Assembly (NCBI RefSeq): GCF_002262935.1
Contig: NZ_NPIA01000001.1
Location: 620,001-684,000 of the forward strand
DNA length: 64,000 bases
Source of the DNA: Lottiidibacillus patelloidae
Lineage (GTDB): Bacteria; Bacillota; Bacilli; Bacillales; SA5d-4
Direction: 5' to 3'
A program made the position numbers and the translations under genes. Shown here in pieces: positions 55,459-63,175 of the stretch (the stretch's first letter is position 1; each line of letters starts with the position of its first letter). The notes beneath the pieces are model-generated. The model saw only the letters and a list, made by a program, of their open reading frames with translations, did not search any database and was not told the DNA's origin.

Positions 55459-55504
55459 AGCAGGGTGATCCGTATTTGGATTGACTCTGCTTTTTGTTTT
55501 TTTA
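55459..55504 (+). terminator. Terminator downstream of the nucleotidyltransferase gene
   Basis: AGCAGGGTGATCC pairs with GGATTGACTCTGCT with small mismatches, then TTTTTGTTTTTTT. The remaining 55505-55616 shows nothing recognisable. Confidence 0.82.
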
Positions 55505-55616
55505 GCATTGGAATGACTATCGTTACAAATCTTCCCCTGTTCAATAATCTGCATTTCATTAGTAAGACAATTTAGAATATATGTTAAAATTAAATAAAGG
55601 AATATATTTACTATTG

Positions 55617-55644
55617 AACTAACGGGTACGGATAGTGCAAGAAG
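55617..55644 (+). repeat. Cassette boundary repeat, copy 1
   Basis: AACTAACGGGTACG then ATAGT and GCAAGAAG. It shares the CTAACG core and the CAA-AAG end with the other copies and lies 48 bases before the next gene. Confidence 0.6.
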
Positions 55645-55691
55645 GGTTAGAGGATTTTAAGAATTATTCATTAATAAAGGAGAAAAAGTTT

Positions 55692-56171
55692 ATGAGGTAT
55701 TTAATTATATTTGTTGTTAGTATTGTGCTAATGTCAGGGTGTATTGGATTTGATCACAAAGCCACGATAGACCCAAAAGTCCAAGGGTCAATTCAGACAG
55801 GGATTGTCATACAACTGGAAAATGAAAAAGTGCTTGGTTTTGATTTACATGACGCTAAAATTGATTGGAGCGAAGAAGTATACAATGAATTACAACCACT
55901 TTCAGATGAGTGGATGACAACTTTAAAAGTTACTCACCAGGCACCAGAGATATATATTGATGAGTACATTGTTATTTATTATCCACATCCAACTGATGAA
56001 AATGAGAATGTTTATTTTCATATACCATTAAAAAAATCGGATAAACCTCATAAAAATATTTTATTATCTGGCAGAGATAATGGAGCATGGGTCTATTACG
56101 TTATAGAGGCTGGAAAAAAAGAAACTCAAGCATTAATAGACTTTATGAAAGAAAAGCAACCAAACTTTTAA
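55692..56171 (+). CDS. Lipoprotein, unknown function
   Basis: A 159-residue predicted lipoprotein: signal peptide RYLIIFVVSIVLMSGC with the lipobox cysteine at residue 16, then a soluble domain with many Tyr/Ile strands (IYIDEYIVIYYPHP). I do not recognise a family. The ATG after AAAGGAGAA begins the signal peptide. The gene ends one base into a boundary repeat, so gene and repeat form a unit. Confidence 0.72.
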   Translation: MRYLIIFVVSIVLMSGCIGFDHKATIDPKVQGSIQTGIVIQLENEKVLGFDLHDAKIDWSEEVYNELQPLSDEWMTTLKVTHQAPEIYIDEYIVIYYPHPTDENENVYFHIPLKKSDKPHKNILLSGRDNGAWVYYVIEAGKKETQALIDFMKEKQPNF

Positions 56172-56198
56172 CTAACGAATGCAGGTTAATTCAAGAAG
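56170..56198 (+). repeat. Cassette boundary repeat, copy 2
   Basis: AACTAACGAATGCAGGTT then AATTCAAGAAG: the fullest short form of the repeat. It begins at the stop codon of the preceding gene. Confidence 0.75.
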
Positions 56199-56227
56199 TT
56201 ACACTCCTTTTGAATGGATGGAGATTA

Positions 56228-56698
56228 ATGAACAGAGAAGACAGAAAGAAGAAATTAGAACTTTTAATTGAAAAACGAAAAGCAAAAATCAAGGAAGGTT
56301 ATGGAGCTTTATTTGATGAATGTATAGAGGCATTGGGTGATGGCGTGACAATTCTTTCCGATAATAAGAGTGAAGAACTTTATGACCTATTTGAAGAAAA
56401 TGTTCCATTTACTGTGTGGGGAAGAATAGATTGGGAAAAGTTTAAAAACCCTGTGAACATAAACGATTTCGTTGAGTTAACAGATTTACTAGATTCAGAA
56501 GAAGAAATTGAAATTTATTGGAGTCATGATAAATTCCCAGTATTGAAAGCTAAATTCGATAATATTCAAAAGGCTTTAGATGATGTTATAGCAGTATCAG
56601 CAGATACTTTCCTATACGTGAGAGGTAAATGTTTAGTTGAGATTAATCGCGAAGGAGAAATAACTCTAGGTTATTTAGGTAATGGCTTCTTCAACTAA
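56228..56698 (+). CDS. Hypothetical protein, possibly immunity-type
   Basis: A 156-residue soluble, acidic protein. After a basic N-terminal helix (NREDRKKKLELLIEKRKAKI), the body (FDECIEALGDGVTILSD, then EENVPFTVWGRIDW and EEEIEIYWSHDKFPVLKA) resembles small immunity proteins of contact-dependent or polymorphic toxin systems. That is an impression, not a family match, and no toxin gene is adjacent. ATG follows GGATGGAGA. Its stop codon lies inside the next boundary repeat. Confidence 0.65.
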   Translation: MNREDRKKKLELLIEKRKAKIKEGYGALFDECIEALGDGVTILSDNKSEELYDLFEENVPFTVWGRIDWEKFKNPVNINDFVELTDLLDSEEEIEIYWSHDKFPVLKAKFDNIQKALDDVIAVSADTFLYVRGKCLVEINREGEITLGYLGNGFFN

Positions 56699-56721
56699 CG
56701 AGTGCACGTTTGTTCAATAAG
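56693..56721 (+). repeat. Cassette boundary repeat, copy 3
   Basis: AACTAACGAGTGCACGTTT then GTTCAATAAG. The stop codon of the upstream gene is the TAA inside CTAACG. Confidence 0.75.
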
Positions 56722-56773
56722 TTATTCACTAAAGCATAGGCGTTATATCATTAAAAGGGAGTGAAACTCCAAA

Positions 56774-57181
56774 ATGAAGTCGTCTAACGAAATTCTTAAT
56801 GAAATGATTGAGATTCTGGATAAAGAGTGCTTTTCAAAAGCTCGTGTTCTTTTACAGGATAGATCACATCGGGTAATCGGTAAATATCCTACACGAGAGA
56901 AAGTTAATAGCCTTTTGCCGACACTTAAAGCTCGGCACAAAATTTCAACTCATATTACTGGTAAGAAGTTTTATGGTCTATCTCCACTAATTAAAGTTTT
57001 ATCAAGCTTTAGTGAGGACTTAGTGATTAACGGATATGGGTTTGTATCTTCTAATGTTGCAGGTGTGTTTTATTTTTTGGAGTTAGAAGATAAACCACTT
57101 GGTGCAACAATTGTGGACCGAGACTATTCCAATGAATTATTAAACAAAAAGTTATTTCGGACATTAAATGATTGTGATTAA
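56774..57181 (+). CDS. Hypothetical protein
   Basis: A 135-residue protein with no signal peptide or membrane helix. The middle reads GYGFVSSNVAGVFYFLELED. No family is recognised. It starts at ATG after AAAGGGAGTG and its end overlaps a short GTG-initiated frame, so it appears to be the first gene of a three-gene unit (56774-57493). Confidence 0.65.
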   Translation: MKSSNEILNEMIEILDKECFSKARVLLQDRSHRVIGKYPTREKVNSLLPTLKARHKISTHITGKKFYGLSPLIKVLSSFSEDLVINGYGFVSSNVAGVFYFLELEDKPLGATIVDRDYSNELLNKKLFRTLNDCD

Positions 57182-57344
57182 TTTGAAAAAACACTTCAGG
57201 AAAATTAATAATACTAATATGATTGATGTTAATAAATTCGAGACAACCAGCACTTTTTATCATTTATCAGAAGTTGAAAAATGTATTGGTACAATTGAAG
57301 AATTATTAGAAAAAGTTATAACAGTGGAGGAAAAAAGATTTTGA
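57174..57344 (+). CDS. Short hypothetical protein (56 residues)
   Basis: A 56-codon frame starting GTG that overlaps the stop of the preceding gene, and whose TGA overlaps the TTG start of the next. The C-terminal part is helical and acidic (HLSEVEKCIGTIEELLEKVI). There is no clear ribosome site, so its reality rests on the two overlapping junctions. Confidence 0.4.
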   Translation: MINLKKHFRKINNTNMIDVNKFETTSTFYHLSEVEKCIGTIEELLEKVITVEEKRF

Positions 57345-57493
57345 AGTGGATTATAAAAAGAAACAAGATAACTATTTTGCTTTTATTATTAATAATTTTT
57401 ATCATTGCTGGTCTGCTAGATATTAAATATGAAGGGTTATTCTTTCAAAGTTTACCTAAGTTTATACAAAACTATTTAGTAGATATTTTATAA
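57341..57493 (+). CDS. 50-residue membrane microprotein
   Basis: A TTG-initiated frame ten bases after GGAGG. It is a single hydrophobic helix (ITILLLLLIIFIIAGLL) between a basic head (KWIIKRNK) and a short polar tail. It is coupled to the preceding frame through a TTGA overlap. No family is recognised; size and topology fit small regulatory or toxin-like membrane peptides. Confidence 0.55.
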   Translation: MKWIIKRNKITILLLLLIIFIIAGLLDIKYEGLFFQSLPKFIQNYLVDIL

Positions 57494-57552
57494 ATAGTGA
57501 TTTTATATTTCATCAGCATTCTTCCACTATGGAAAAATACACTTGCTAGTTG

Positions 57553-57575
57553 GAAGGATATAAAAATCCTTTTTG
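57553..57575 (+). terminator. Terminator after the microprotein
   Basis: AAGGAT pairs with ATCCTT around ATAAAA, followed by a T run. Confidence 0.7.
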
Positions 57576-57604
57576 TGCTAACGAGTGCAGTATAGTTCAG
57601 CAAC
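57576..57604 (+). repeat. Cassette boundary repeat, copy 4
   Basis: TGCTAACGAGTGCAGTA then TAGTTCAGCAAC, immediately after a terminator hairpin. A short 29-codon frame (57627-57716) lies between it and the next gene and looks like debris. It contains a degenerate copy (CAACTATCGTGTGGAGGTT). Confidence 0.7.
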
Positions 57605-57770
57605 AGTTATCATGGGGGCGTAACAAATGATTAATAAAGCTGAGATTAGTAACGGGGTGAAAACTATTAATAAATCATCCCATTTCTTCTTCAACTATCG
57701 TGTGGAGGTTATGTGAAAAAGGACTGTGTAATATCGCAGCTTCTGCTGGGCTTTAATAAGGGGGTAAAAT

Positions 57771-58304
57771 ATGAAACAAAAGTTTTATTGGGCAATTATC
57801 ATTTTGGCTGGACTTATTTGTATATTGATTTATTTTAACCTTCGAGCACAAATACAAGAAAAACAAGAAATTATTGAAGATGTTGAATTTGAAATTTATA
57901 ATTACAACTTACAACCGAAAGCAATGTATGATGCGCTTAAAGACACGGTAAATCATCCTACTCAAGAAAATTTTGCACACTTAGCTCCGTTATGGCTGAG
58001 TACCAAATACAATCTACAATCACTAATTAGACTTCATAAAAATGATATAGATGAGCAGATTTATGATGAATATTATGATAATCTGAATAATCAAGTTTAT
58101 GCGATGTTTGTAACCTATGCTGACCCAGATTTAAAAGAGTTTGAAGAAATAAGAGAAGATGACTTAAAAAGAATATTAAAGGCTTGGGAGGATTTCTCTC
58201 GATATATAGATGTGTTCGGAGGGTATCGAAAAGTAGAGAACCCAAATCAGTTCACACAAGAATATACGAAATTTTTAAAACAAGTAAGAATTGAGTGGCC
58301 ATAG
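57771..58304 (+). CDS. Membrane-anchored hypothetical protein
   Basis: A 177-residue protein with an N-terminal signal-anchor (FYWAIIILAGLICILIYF) and a helical extracytoplasmic domain (NLRAQIQEKQEIIEDVEFEI, DLKRILKAWEDFSRYIDVF). No family is recognised. The start follows AAGGGGG. A terminator and a full boundary repeat follow directly. Confidence 0.68.
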   Translation: MKQKFYWAIIILAGLICILIYFNLRAQIQEKQEIIEDVEFEIYNYNLQPKAMYDALKDTVNHPTQENFAHLAPLWLSTKYNLQSLIRLHKNDIDEQIYDEYYDNLNNQVYAMFVTYADPDLKEFEEIREDDLKRILKAWEDFSRYIDVFGGYRKVENPNQFTQEYTKFLKQVRIEWP

Positions 58305-58315
58305 TAATTTTACTT

Positions 58316-58355
58316 AAGGATGCGTTCCTGCAAGAAGGAAAAGTACCCTTATTTA
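58316..58355 (+). terminator. Terminator hairpin belonging to boundary repeat copy 5
   Basis: AAGGATGCGTTCCT pairs imperfectly with AAGGAAAAGTACCCTT, followed by ATTTAGTGAAT. The same hairpin plus TTATTTATTGAAT layout recurs near 59213 and 63797. Confidence 0.65.
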
Positions 58356-58373
58356 GTGAATTAATAACAAAGC

Positions 58374-58408
58374 GTTGTTAAACTAACGATTGCAGGTTGG
58401 TAAAAAAG
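58374..58408 (+). repeat. Cassette boundary repeat, copy 5
   Basis: GTTGTTAAACTAACG carries the GTT/AAC inverted core and continues ATTGCAGGTTGGT. It lies 120 bases before the next gene start; the interval 58409-58510 is AT-rich with nothing recognisable. Confidence 0.75.
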
Positions 58409-58525
58409 GATACTTACATTCTAATAACTAATTGTTGATGAACAGAGTAAAGAAGAATAGTGATAAAAACAGACCATGTATAGACATTTAATAGTGAAAA
58501 ATTACATTTGTAGGGTGAAAAGTCG

Positions 58526-59197
58526 ATGATAGGAATAAGCATAGCAACGAAGTGGGAATACGAAGCAACATTGGAATACTTTAGCATAAAAGATAACGAA
58601 CGTTTCGGTTATCCATATGGCGAGTATTTCATAAGAACAATGAATGATACTGAACTTGTTTTTTATAGTACAGGTGTAAGAAAAGTAAATGGTGTTGGTG
58701 GTAATCAGTATATGATTTCTAAATTTAATTTAACTAAAGTAATCGTTGCTGGAACATGTGCAGGAATAGATGATAGGTTTAGTAATTTAGATATTTTTGT
58801 ACCCAATAAAGCCGTTCAATATGATTGCACAGTAAAAGAAGTTGAGCCTCTTATTAAGCAATCCTTCATAGTTAATATTGATCTATCAAAATATGGAAAT
58901 GGTTTTTATACCGGAACAATTGGCACCGCTGATAAAGCTGTAGTTATGTGGAAGGACTATTTAGAACTTAAAGAAAACGGAATAACAATAGCCGATACAG
59001 AAGCGGGTGCAATTGCTTATATTTGTAAGAAGAATGATGTTGAATGCATTATTATTAAAGGGATATCTGATTTTCCAACAGATGAAAGAAATTCTGATAA
59101 ATTCGAATCGAACATTGAGCAAATTAATGTTTATTTAGAAAATACCCCCAAAGTTATAAACAAAATATATGGGGAATATTTAAAAAGATTTATTTAA
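58526..59197 (+). CDS. Nucleoside phosphorylase/MTA-SAH nucleosidase-like protein
   Basis: A 223-residue protein of the PNP/UDP-phosphorylase superfamily. It opens MIGISIATKWEYEATLEYF, contains VIVAGTCAGID (phosphate/ribose-binding loop type), the active-site-like IADTEAGAIAYICKK and the family C-terminal IIIKGISDF, where the conserved aspartate sits. It probably cleaves an N-glycosidic bond of a nucleoside-like compound. It is unlike the housekeeping MtnN at the N terminus, so a specialised substrate is possible. RBS is AGGGTG. Confidence 0.75.
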   Translation: MIGISIATKWEYEATLEYFSIKDNERFGYPYGEYFIRTMNDTELVFYSTGVRKVNGVGGNQYMISKFNLTKVIVAGTCAGIDDRFSNLDIFVPNKAVQYDCTVKEVEPLIKQSFIVNIDLSKYGNGFYTGTIGTADKAVVMWKDYLELKENGITIADTEAGAIAYICKKNDVECIIIKGISDFPTDERNSDKFESNIEQINVYLENTPKVINKIYGEYLKRFI

Positions 59198-59212
59198 AAA
59201 TGTTATAGAAGT

Positions 59213-59252
59213 AAAGGGGTGCTCTTCTATAAGAAGGAAAAGCACCCTTATT
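59213..59252 (+). terminator. Terminator hairpin belonging to boundary repeat copy 6
   Basis: AAGGGGTGCT pairs with AGCACCCTT with a TTCT/AGAA inner stem, followed by ATTTATTGAAT. Confidence 0.8.
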
Positions 59253-59272
59253 TATTGAATCGATATTAATAC

Positions 59273-59304
59273 GTTATTGCGCTAACGAATCAGGATTCTT
59301 AAAC
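59273..59304 (+). repeat. Cassette boundary repeat, copy 6
   Basis: GTTATTGCGCTAACG (core inverted repeat GTTA/TAAC) continues AATCAGGATTCTTAAAC. The string GGTTATTGCGC recurs at 59314-59324, inside the presumed leader of the next gene. Confidence 0.75.
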
Positions 59305-59838
59305 ATGCACATAGGTTATTGCGCAGTATTTTATAAGGAGGTACTAACCATCTTTAAGGTGTTAGAAAGAAAAATTATTATACTTATTAGTGTTATCGCG
59401 ATTATTTCTGTTGTTCTAAACGTTACTCAGCTTAAAATGTACCAACAATTAGAAAAACAACAACAGTATCATAATTCTACAATTGAAAATCACATTTTGT
59501 CGAATATCGGCATGGCGATTAAACGGTTTGAGGGTAAGATTGGATTATCTAACGATAAGGAGTATGGATTAACTGAATTGATTGTTTCCGCTGAAATGGT
59601 TGGGTTAATTGACTCTAATCAAAATAGCGTATTTAGAAATTTTAGTCTAGAAATTGCTTTAAATAATATAGTTTCTAATGTTTTTCAAGCAAATGAATAT
59701 ACACAAGAAATAAATGATTTGAAAAAAATCTATCAATATTTAAACAAGAATACCACTGCCCCTTATGGTGATAAAGATGAATATGAAGATGTAACGAAAG
59801 AAGAATATGAAAATGTAATTAAAAAATATATGCCTTAG
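59305..59838 (+). CDS. Membrane-anchored hypothetical protein, unusual start
   Basis: A protein with a signal-anchor (KIIILISVIAIISVVLNV) and a helical domain (LEKQQQYHNSTIENHILSNI, VFQANEYTQEINDLKKIYQY). No family is recognised. The start is uncertain: the ATG at 59305 has no ribosome site and lies in repeat sequence. A strong AAGGAGG at 59335-59341 is eight bases before an in-frame ATC at 59350, giving 163 residues. A GTG at 59359 is the nearest standard codon after that site. Confidence 0.6.
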   Translation: MHIGYCAVFYKEVLTIFKVLERKIIILISVIAIISVVLNVTQLKMYQQLEKQQQYHNSTIENHILSNIGMAIKRFEGKIGLSNDKEYGLTELIVSAEMVGLIDSNQNSVFRNFSLEIALNNIVSNVFQANEYTQEINDLKKIYQYLNKNTTAPYGDKDEYEDVTKEEYENVIKKYMP

Positions 59839-59878
59839 TTTTCTTATTCTGCTAAACAGAATTTATATATAAGGTGTT

Positions 59879-59945
59879 GTTTAACGGAAGTTGCATTTGG
59901 TGAGAGGAGCCTGCTGTCCATACGCAAACAGGAGGCTATTTTTGT
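59879..59945 (+). repeat. Degenerate boundary element with terminator
   Basis: GTTTAACGGAAGTTGCATTT loosely resembles the boundary repeat. It is followed by a hairpin AGCCTGCTGT/ACAGGAGGCT and five T at 59908-59945, which can end the upstream gene. Confidence 0.45.
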
Positions 59946-59983
59946 TAGTGATTTGGAAGCCAGTATGTTTTTTTATGTAGCTA

Positions 59984-60406
59984 TTATCCTGGGACATTTA
60001 CATTAAAAGTAATCCCGAACTTGTCTTGTACCATCCCATATAAAGGGCTCCAAGCTGTCTTATGAAGGGGGATAATGACTTGTCCACCGTCTTCTAAAGC
60101 GGCGAAGATTTCTCTTGCTCTATCCTCTTCTTTCGGATGAATGGCAATCTGAATCGTGTTGCCTGGCTGATAGGGCATTCCTGCATACGTATCGGAGAAC
60201 ATGAGATCCGCGTCGCCAACTTTCAAATGTGCATGCATAACGCGATCTTTCATGTCATCGGTCAATGGGTTATTCGGGTCAGCTGGCATATCTCCGTACG
60301 TCATGATACCCATTACTTTTCCGCCAAGCACTTTCTCATAAAAATGGACAGCTTCTCTCGTGTTACCGTCAAAAAACAAATACGGGTTTAAACTTATTGA
60401 CATCAT
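59984..60406 (-). CDS. VOC-family protein (PhnB/YjdN-like)
   Basis: A 140-residue vicinal-oxygen-chelate fold protein: NPYLFFDGNTREAVHFYEKV opening, DADLMFSDTYAGMPYQPGNT in the middle and WSPLYGMVQDKFGITFNVN at the end, as in PhnB-like proteins. These bind metals or small molecules; the role is unclear. It is the only minus-strand gene in the accessory region and is visibly richer in G+C than its neighbours, suggesting separate acquisition. Two consecutive ATG codons follow GGGAG. Confidence 0.88.
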   Translation of the reverse strand: MMSISLNPYLFFDGNTREAVHFYEKVLGGKVMGIMTYGDMPADPNNPLTDDMKDRVMHAHLKVGDADLMFSDTYAGMPYQPGNTIQIAIHPKEEDRAREIFAALEDGGQVIIPLHKTAWSPLYGMVQDKFGITFNVNVPG

Positions 60407-60454
60407 GCAACAACTCCCTTGGAAAAAATTGATAACTACTTAATGATACTTTAA

Positions 60455-60488
60455 TATTGATGTTGAGTAAACGGTTGTTCAATAGCTT
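60455..60488 (+). repeat. Degenerate boundary repeat
   Basis: GAGTAAACGGTTGTTCAATA resembles the GTTTGTTCAATAAG end of copy 3 but lacks the CTAACG core. The rest of 60489-60628 shows only a small TTATTG/CAATAA hairpin (60528-60545). Confidence 0.35.
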
Positions 60489-60628
60489 AAAAGATTTGCT
60501 GGGGTATTTCTTGATAAGAGGAGCTTTATTGTAATTGCAATAACTTGGAGCTTTCCATTAAGGAGCGGAGGCACCTATTTGAGGCTGCTAATTAGAATGA
60601 AAATTTCGTGAGAAGGCTGTGTATATAC

Positions 60629-61294
60629 TTGAGAGCTTATGAAGCAATCTTATTTGATTTAGATGATACCTTACTTGATAGGGACAAGGCAGTAGAAAAA
60701 ATGTTTTCAATCATTTTAGAAAAGTTTTATGACGATGTTGATCAATCAGAAAAAAACAATATGTTGGTACAGTTCAAGGAATATGATAAAAAATCCTATG
60801 GTGATAATAATAAAATAATAGTTTTTGAATCATTATTTCATGAATTTCCACCCCAATATAGATTGCCTCAACAGCACTTGCAAGATTTTTGGAATGATCA
60901 TTTTCCTCAGTGTTTTTCAATAAGTCCAAACACTATAAAAATCATAAATACTATCAAAATGCATGTTAAAGTTGCAATAATAACAAACGGCTCAACGCAG
61001 AGACAAAAAGCTAAAATACTGAAAACTAATTTAAATCGTTATTTTGATGAAATAATTATTTCTGAAGAAGTCGGTATTAGTAAGCCTGATAAGCAAATAT
61101 TTGAATTAGCATTAAGGAAGATTCATGTGAATCCAGAAGCCGCACTATTCGTTGGTGATGACTTGGAAAAGGATATTGCTGGTTGTCAAAATGCAGGTAT
61201 GAAGGGTATTTGGTTTAATCCGCAAAAAATCAAGAATGATTCCGAAATAAAACCATATGCCGAGATCAATTCTTTTGATAGATTATTAAGTTAA
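60629..61294 (+). CDS. HAD-superfamily hydrolase (YjjG/YfnB type)
   Basis: A ~221-residue phosphatase with all HAD motifs: I, ILFDLDDTLLDRD; II, ITNGST; III, the lysine in ISKPDKQIFE; IV, LFVGDDLEKDI. A helical cap (~20-90) follows motif I. Substrates of such enzymes are small phosphorylated metabolites or nucleotides. The TTG at 60629, preceded by AGAAGG, gives the natural family N terminus; a GTG 21 bases earlier is also in frame. A second HAD gene follows directly. Confidence 0.85.
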   Translation: MRAYEAILFDLDDTLLDRDKAVEKMFSIILEKFYDDVDQSEKNNMLVQFKEYDKKSYGDNNKIIVFESLFHEFPPQYRLPQQHLQDFWNDHFPQCFSISPNTIKIINTIKMHVKVAIITNGSTQRQKAKILKTNLNRYFDEIIISEEVGISKPDKQIFELALRKIHVNPEAALFVGDDLEKDIAGCQNAGMKGIWFNPQKIKNDSEIKPYAEINSFDRLLS

Positions 61295-61348
61295 TAATTT
61301 TAAATAATTAAAGAATATGCTGTTCTTATTATTGGAGAGTAGGTAAAA

Positions 61349-62023
61349 GTGATTAAAGCTGTTATTTTTGATTTAGATGGAACATTACTAAATAGAGATG
61401 AATCTGTAAAACACTTTGTAAATGAACAATATGATAGATTAAACGATTATGTAGGACATATCCCAAATGCAGAGTATGTCGCTAGATTTATAGAATTAGA
61501 TATGCGTGGGTATGTATGGAAAGATAAAGTGTATCAAAAGTTAGTCAATGAATTTAATATTGAAGGCATAACTTCTGAAGAACTACTTCAAGATTATATA
61601 ATTAACTTTAAGAATCATTGTGTCCCTTTTGAAAATCTAATGGACATGTTAGAAGACTTAAAAAGAAGCAATCTCCTTTTAGGTATGATTACTAATGGGT
61701 ATGGAAAATTTCAAACGGATAACATAAAGGCTTTAGGTATTGAAGAATTTTTTGATTGTATTTTAGTATCTGAGTGGGAAGGGATAAAAAAACCCGACCC
61801 CGAAATATTTTATAGAGCTACTGATAAGCTTAATATCGCTCCAAATGAATGTATCTTTGTTGGAGACCATCCAGAAAATGATGTTTATGCGGCCGAAAGT
61901 TTGGGGATGAAGACAATTTGGAAGAAAGATTCACAATGGAATAAAGTGAATGCAGATTATACCGTAGATAATTTAGCAGAAGTTCCATTAATTATTTCTG
62001 AACTAAACAAACAATATGATTAA
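61349..62023 (+). CDS. HAD-superfamily hydrolase, second copy
   Basis: A 224-residue HAD phosphatase: DLDGTLLNRDES (motif I), MITNGYG (II), IKKPDPEIFY (III) and FVGDHPENDV (IV). It is a diverged paralogue of the upstream gene, with a similar cap. GTG start after GGAGAG. No pathway context is visible, so the substrate is unassigned. Confidence 0.87.
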   Translation: MIKAVIFDLDGTLLNRDESVKHFVNEQYDRLNDYVGHIPNAEYVARFIELDMRGYVWKDKVYQKLVNEFNIEGITSEELLQDYIINFKNHCVPFENLMDMLEDLKRSNLLLGMITNGYGKFQTDNIKALGIEEFFDCILVSEWEGIKKPDPEIFYRATDKLNIAPNECIFVGDHPENDVYAAESLGMKTIWKKDSQWNKVNADYTVDNLAEVPLIISELNKQYD

Positions 62024-62065
62024 TTGTTAAACCGACAATGATAGATGGAAATGGAGGGGAAATTT

Positions 62066-62551
62066 ATGGGGAAAAGGAATTATCTAATTGAAGGCGTATC
62101 CTGCACTGGCAAAACTTCGGTTTGTGATGAATTACAGAGGCGCGGCTACCATGCTATTCATGGTGACCGTGAATTGGCTTATCAAGGCGATCCGGAAACT
62201 GGTACACCCACAGAAGGTGCCACGCACGAGCACCACATTTGGCATGTAGATAAAGTAAAAGCTTTAGTTGCCAATCACGATGAGGATGTCACATTTTTCT
62301 GCGGTGGTTCTAGGAACTTTTCGAAATTCATAGATCTGTTTGACGGCGTTTTTGTCCTTGACGTCGATCTTGACACATTAAACCGAAGACTTGACGAGCG
62401 GCCGGAAAATGAGTGGGGCGGAAAGAAAAAGGAACGGGAACTCATTTTACGATTGCACGAAACAAAAGAAGACATTCCTAAAAACGGAATAATAATTGAT
62501 TCCACCGCGCCGATCGAGCGCGTCGTTGACGAGATACTTCGTCAATGCTAA
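62066..62551 (+). CDS. P-loop kinase/AAA-like protein
   Basis: A 161-residue P-loop protein: YLIEGVSCTGKTSVCDEL (Walker A G-x4-GKT/S, residues ~8-17), a Walker B-like strand VFVLDVDLDTLNRRLDERP with a lid arginine, and a C-terminal IIIDSTAPIERVVDEIL as in small nucleoside or adenylate-like kinases. It starts after GGAGGGG; an in-frame ATG 21 bases earlier precedes that site. Its G+C content is visibly higher than that of the flanking genes, suggesting recent transfer. The substrate is unknown. Confidence 0.78.
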   Translation: MGKRNYLIEGVSCTGKTSVCDELQRRGYHAIHGDRELAYQGDPETGTPTEGATHEHHIWHVDKVKALVANHDEDVTFFCGGSRNFSKFIDLFDGVFVLDVDLDTLNRRLDERPENEWGGKKKERELILRLHETKEDIPKNGIIIDSTAPIERVVDEILRQC

Positions 62552-62606
62552 TAAATAACTGCCAGCGACAATAGCTAATGATTTTGAAAACGGGGAGAGA
62601 TAACGC

Positions 62607-62981
62607 ATGAAAACTAGAAATATTATCATTACAGTATCTGTTTTATTGAATGTGGTATTAGGCGTTCTATTTTATAATGAAACAATAAAAAAGGGTCCCG
62701 ATGATGTTGGACTTTTCTTTAAAAGTGCAGTTCAAGTTGAAAATTATGTGCGTGCTAAAACACTTATTGATGAAGGTAGACAAGAATATATATCTGATGA
62801 AACATTAAAAGCAGTACATGAAGTGATGAGTGCTGGTACAAGTTTTAAAACCTATCAATTATTAGAATTTGATAACGGAGAAATGGTATTACTTAATCTA
62901 CACAATAATACACCAGATAGAAAATATAAAATACAAGACGTTGTAATTGTTCCTGACGAACTAAAATCTATCTTTAAATAA
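62607..62981 (+). CDS. Membrane-anchored small hypothetical protein
   Basis: A 124-residue protein with an N-terminal signal-anchor (NIIITVSVLLNVVLGVLFY) and a soluble domain (KTLIDEGRQEYISDETLKAV, then YQLLEFDNGEMVLLNL). I recognise no family. The start follows GGGGAGAG. It is an independent gene between two unrelated cassettes. Confidence 0.68.
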   Translation: MKTRNIIITVSVLLNVVLGVLFYNETIKKGPDDVGLFFKSAVQVENYVRAKTLIDEGRQEYISDETLKAVHEVMSAGTSFKTYQLLEFDNGEMVLLNLHNNTPDRKYKIQDVVIVPDELKSIFK

Positions 62982-63057
62982 GGTATTTAGATAAGTATCA
63001 TTTCCAAAAATAGAGTTGTTTCAAATACATAAAAGTTTACGATCGCTGATCTTTGGT

Positions 63058-63102
63058 GCATTTCTTCGAGGAGGAGAAATGCCTTTTTTATTGAATTTAT
63101 TT
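63058..63102 (+). terminator. Terminator with boundary-type tail
   Basis: GCATTTCT pairs with AGAAATGC and is followed by seven T and TTGAATTTATTT, the same tail as in boundary copies 5, 6 and 8. The CTAACG core is missing here. Confidence 0.7.
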
Positions 63103-63175
63103 AGGTAGCGTAATTACGCTGCCGAGAAAAGACACTTACATTTTCAGTCATTTAATTAAATAGGAGAAATAGAAT

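Noticed and set aside
57627-57716. A 29-codon frame after boundary copy 4
   Set aside because: Although GGGGGCG precedes its ATG, the peptide is featureless and its 3' half coincides with a degenerate boundary repeat, so it was left as probable debris.
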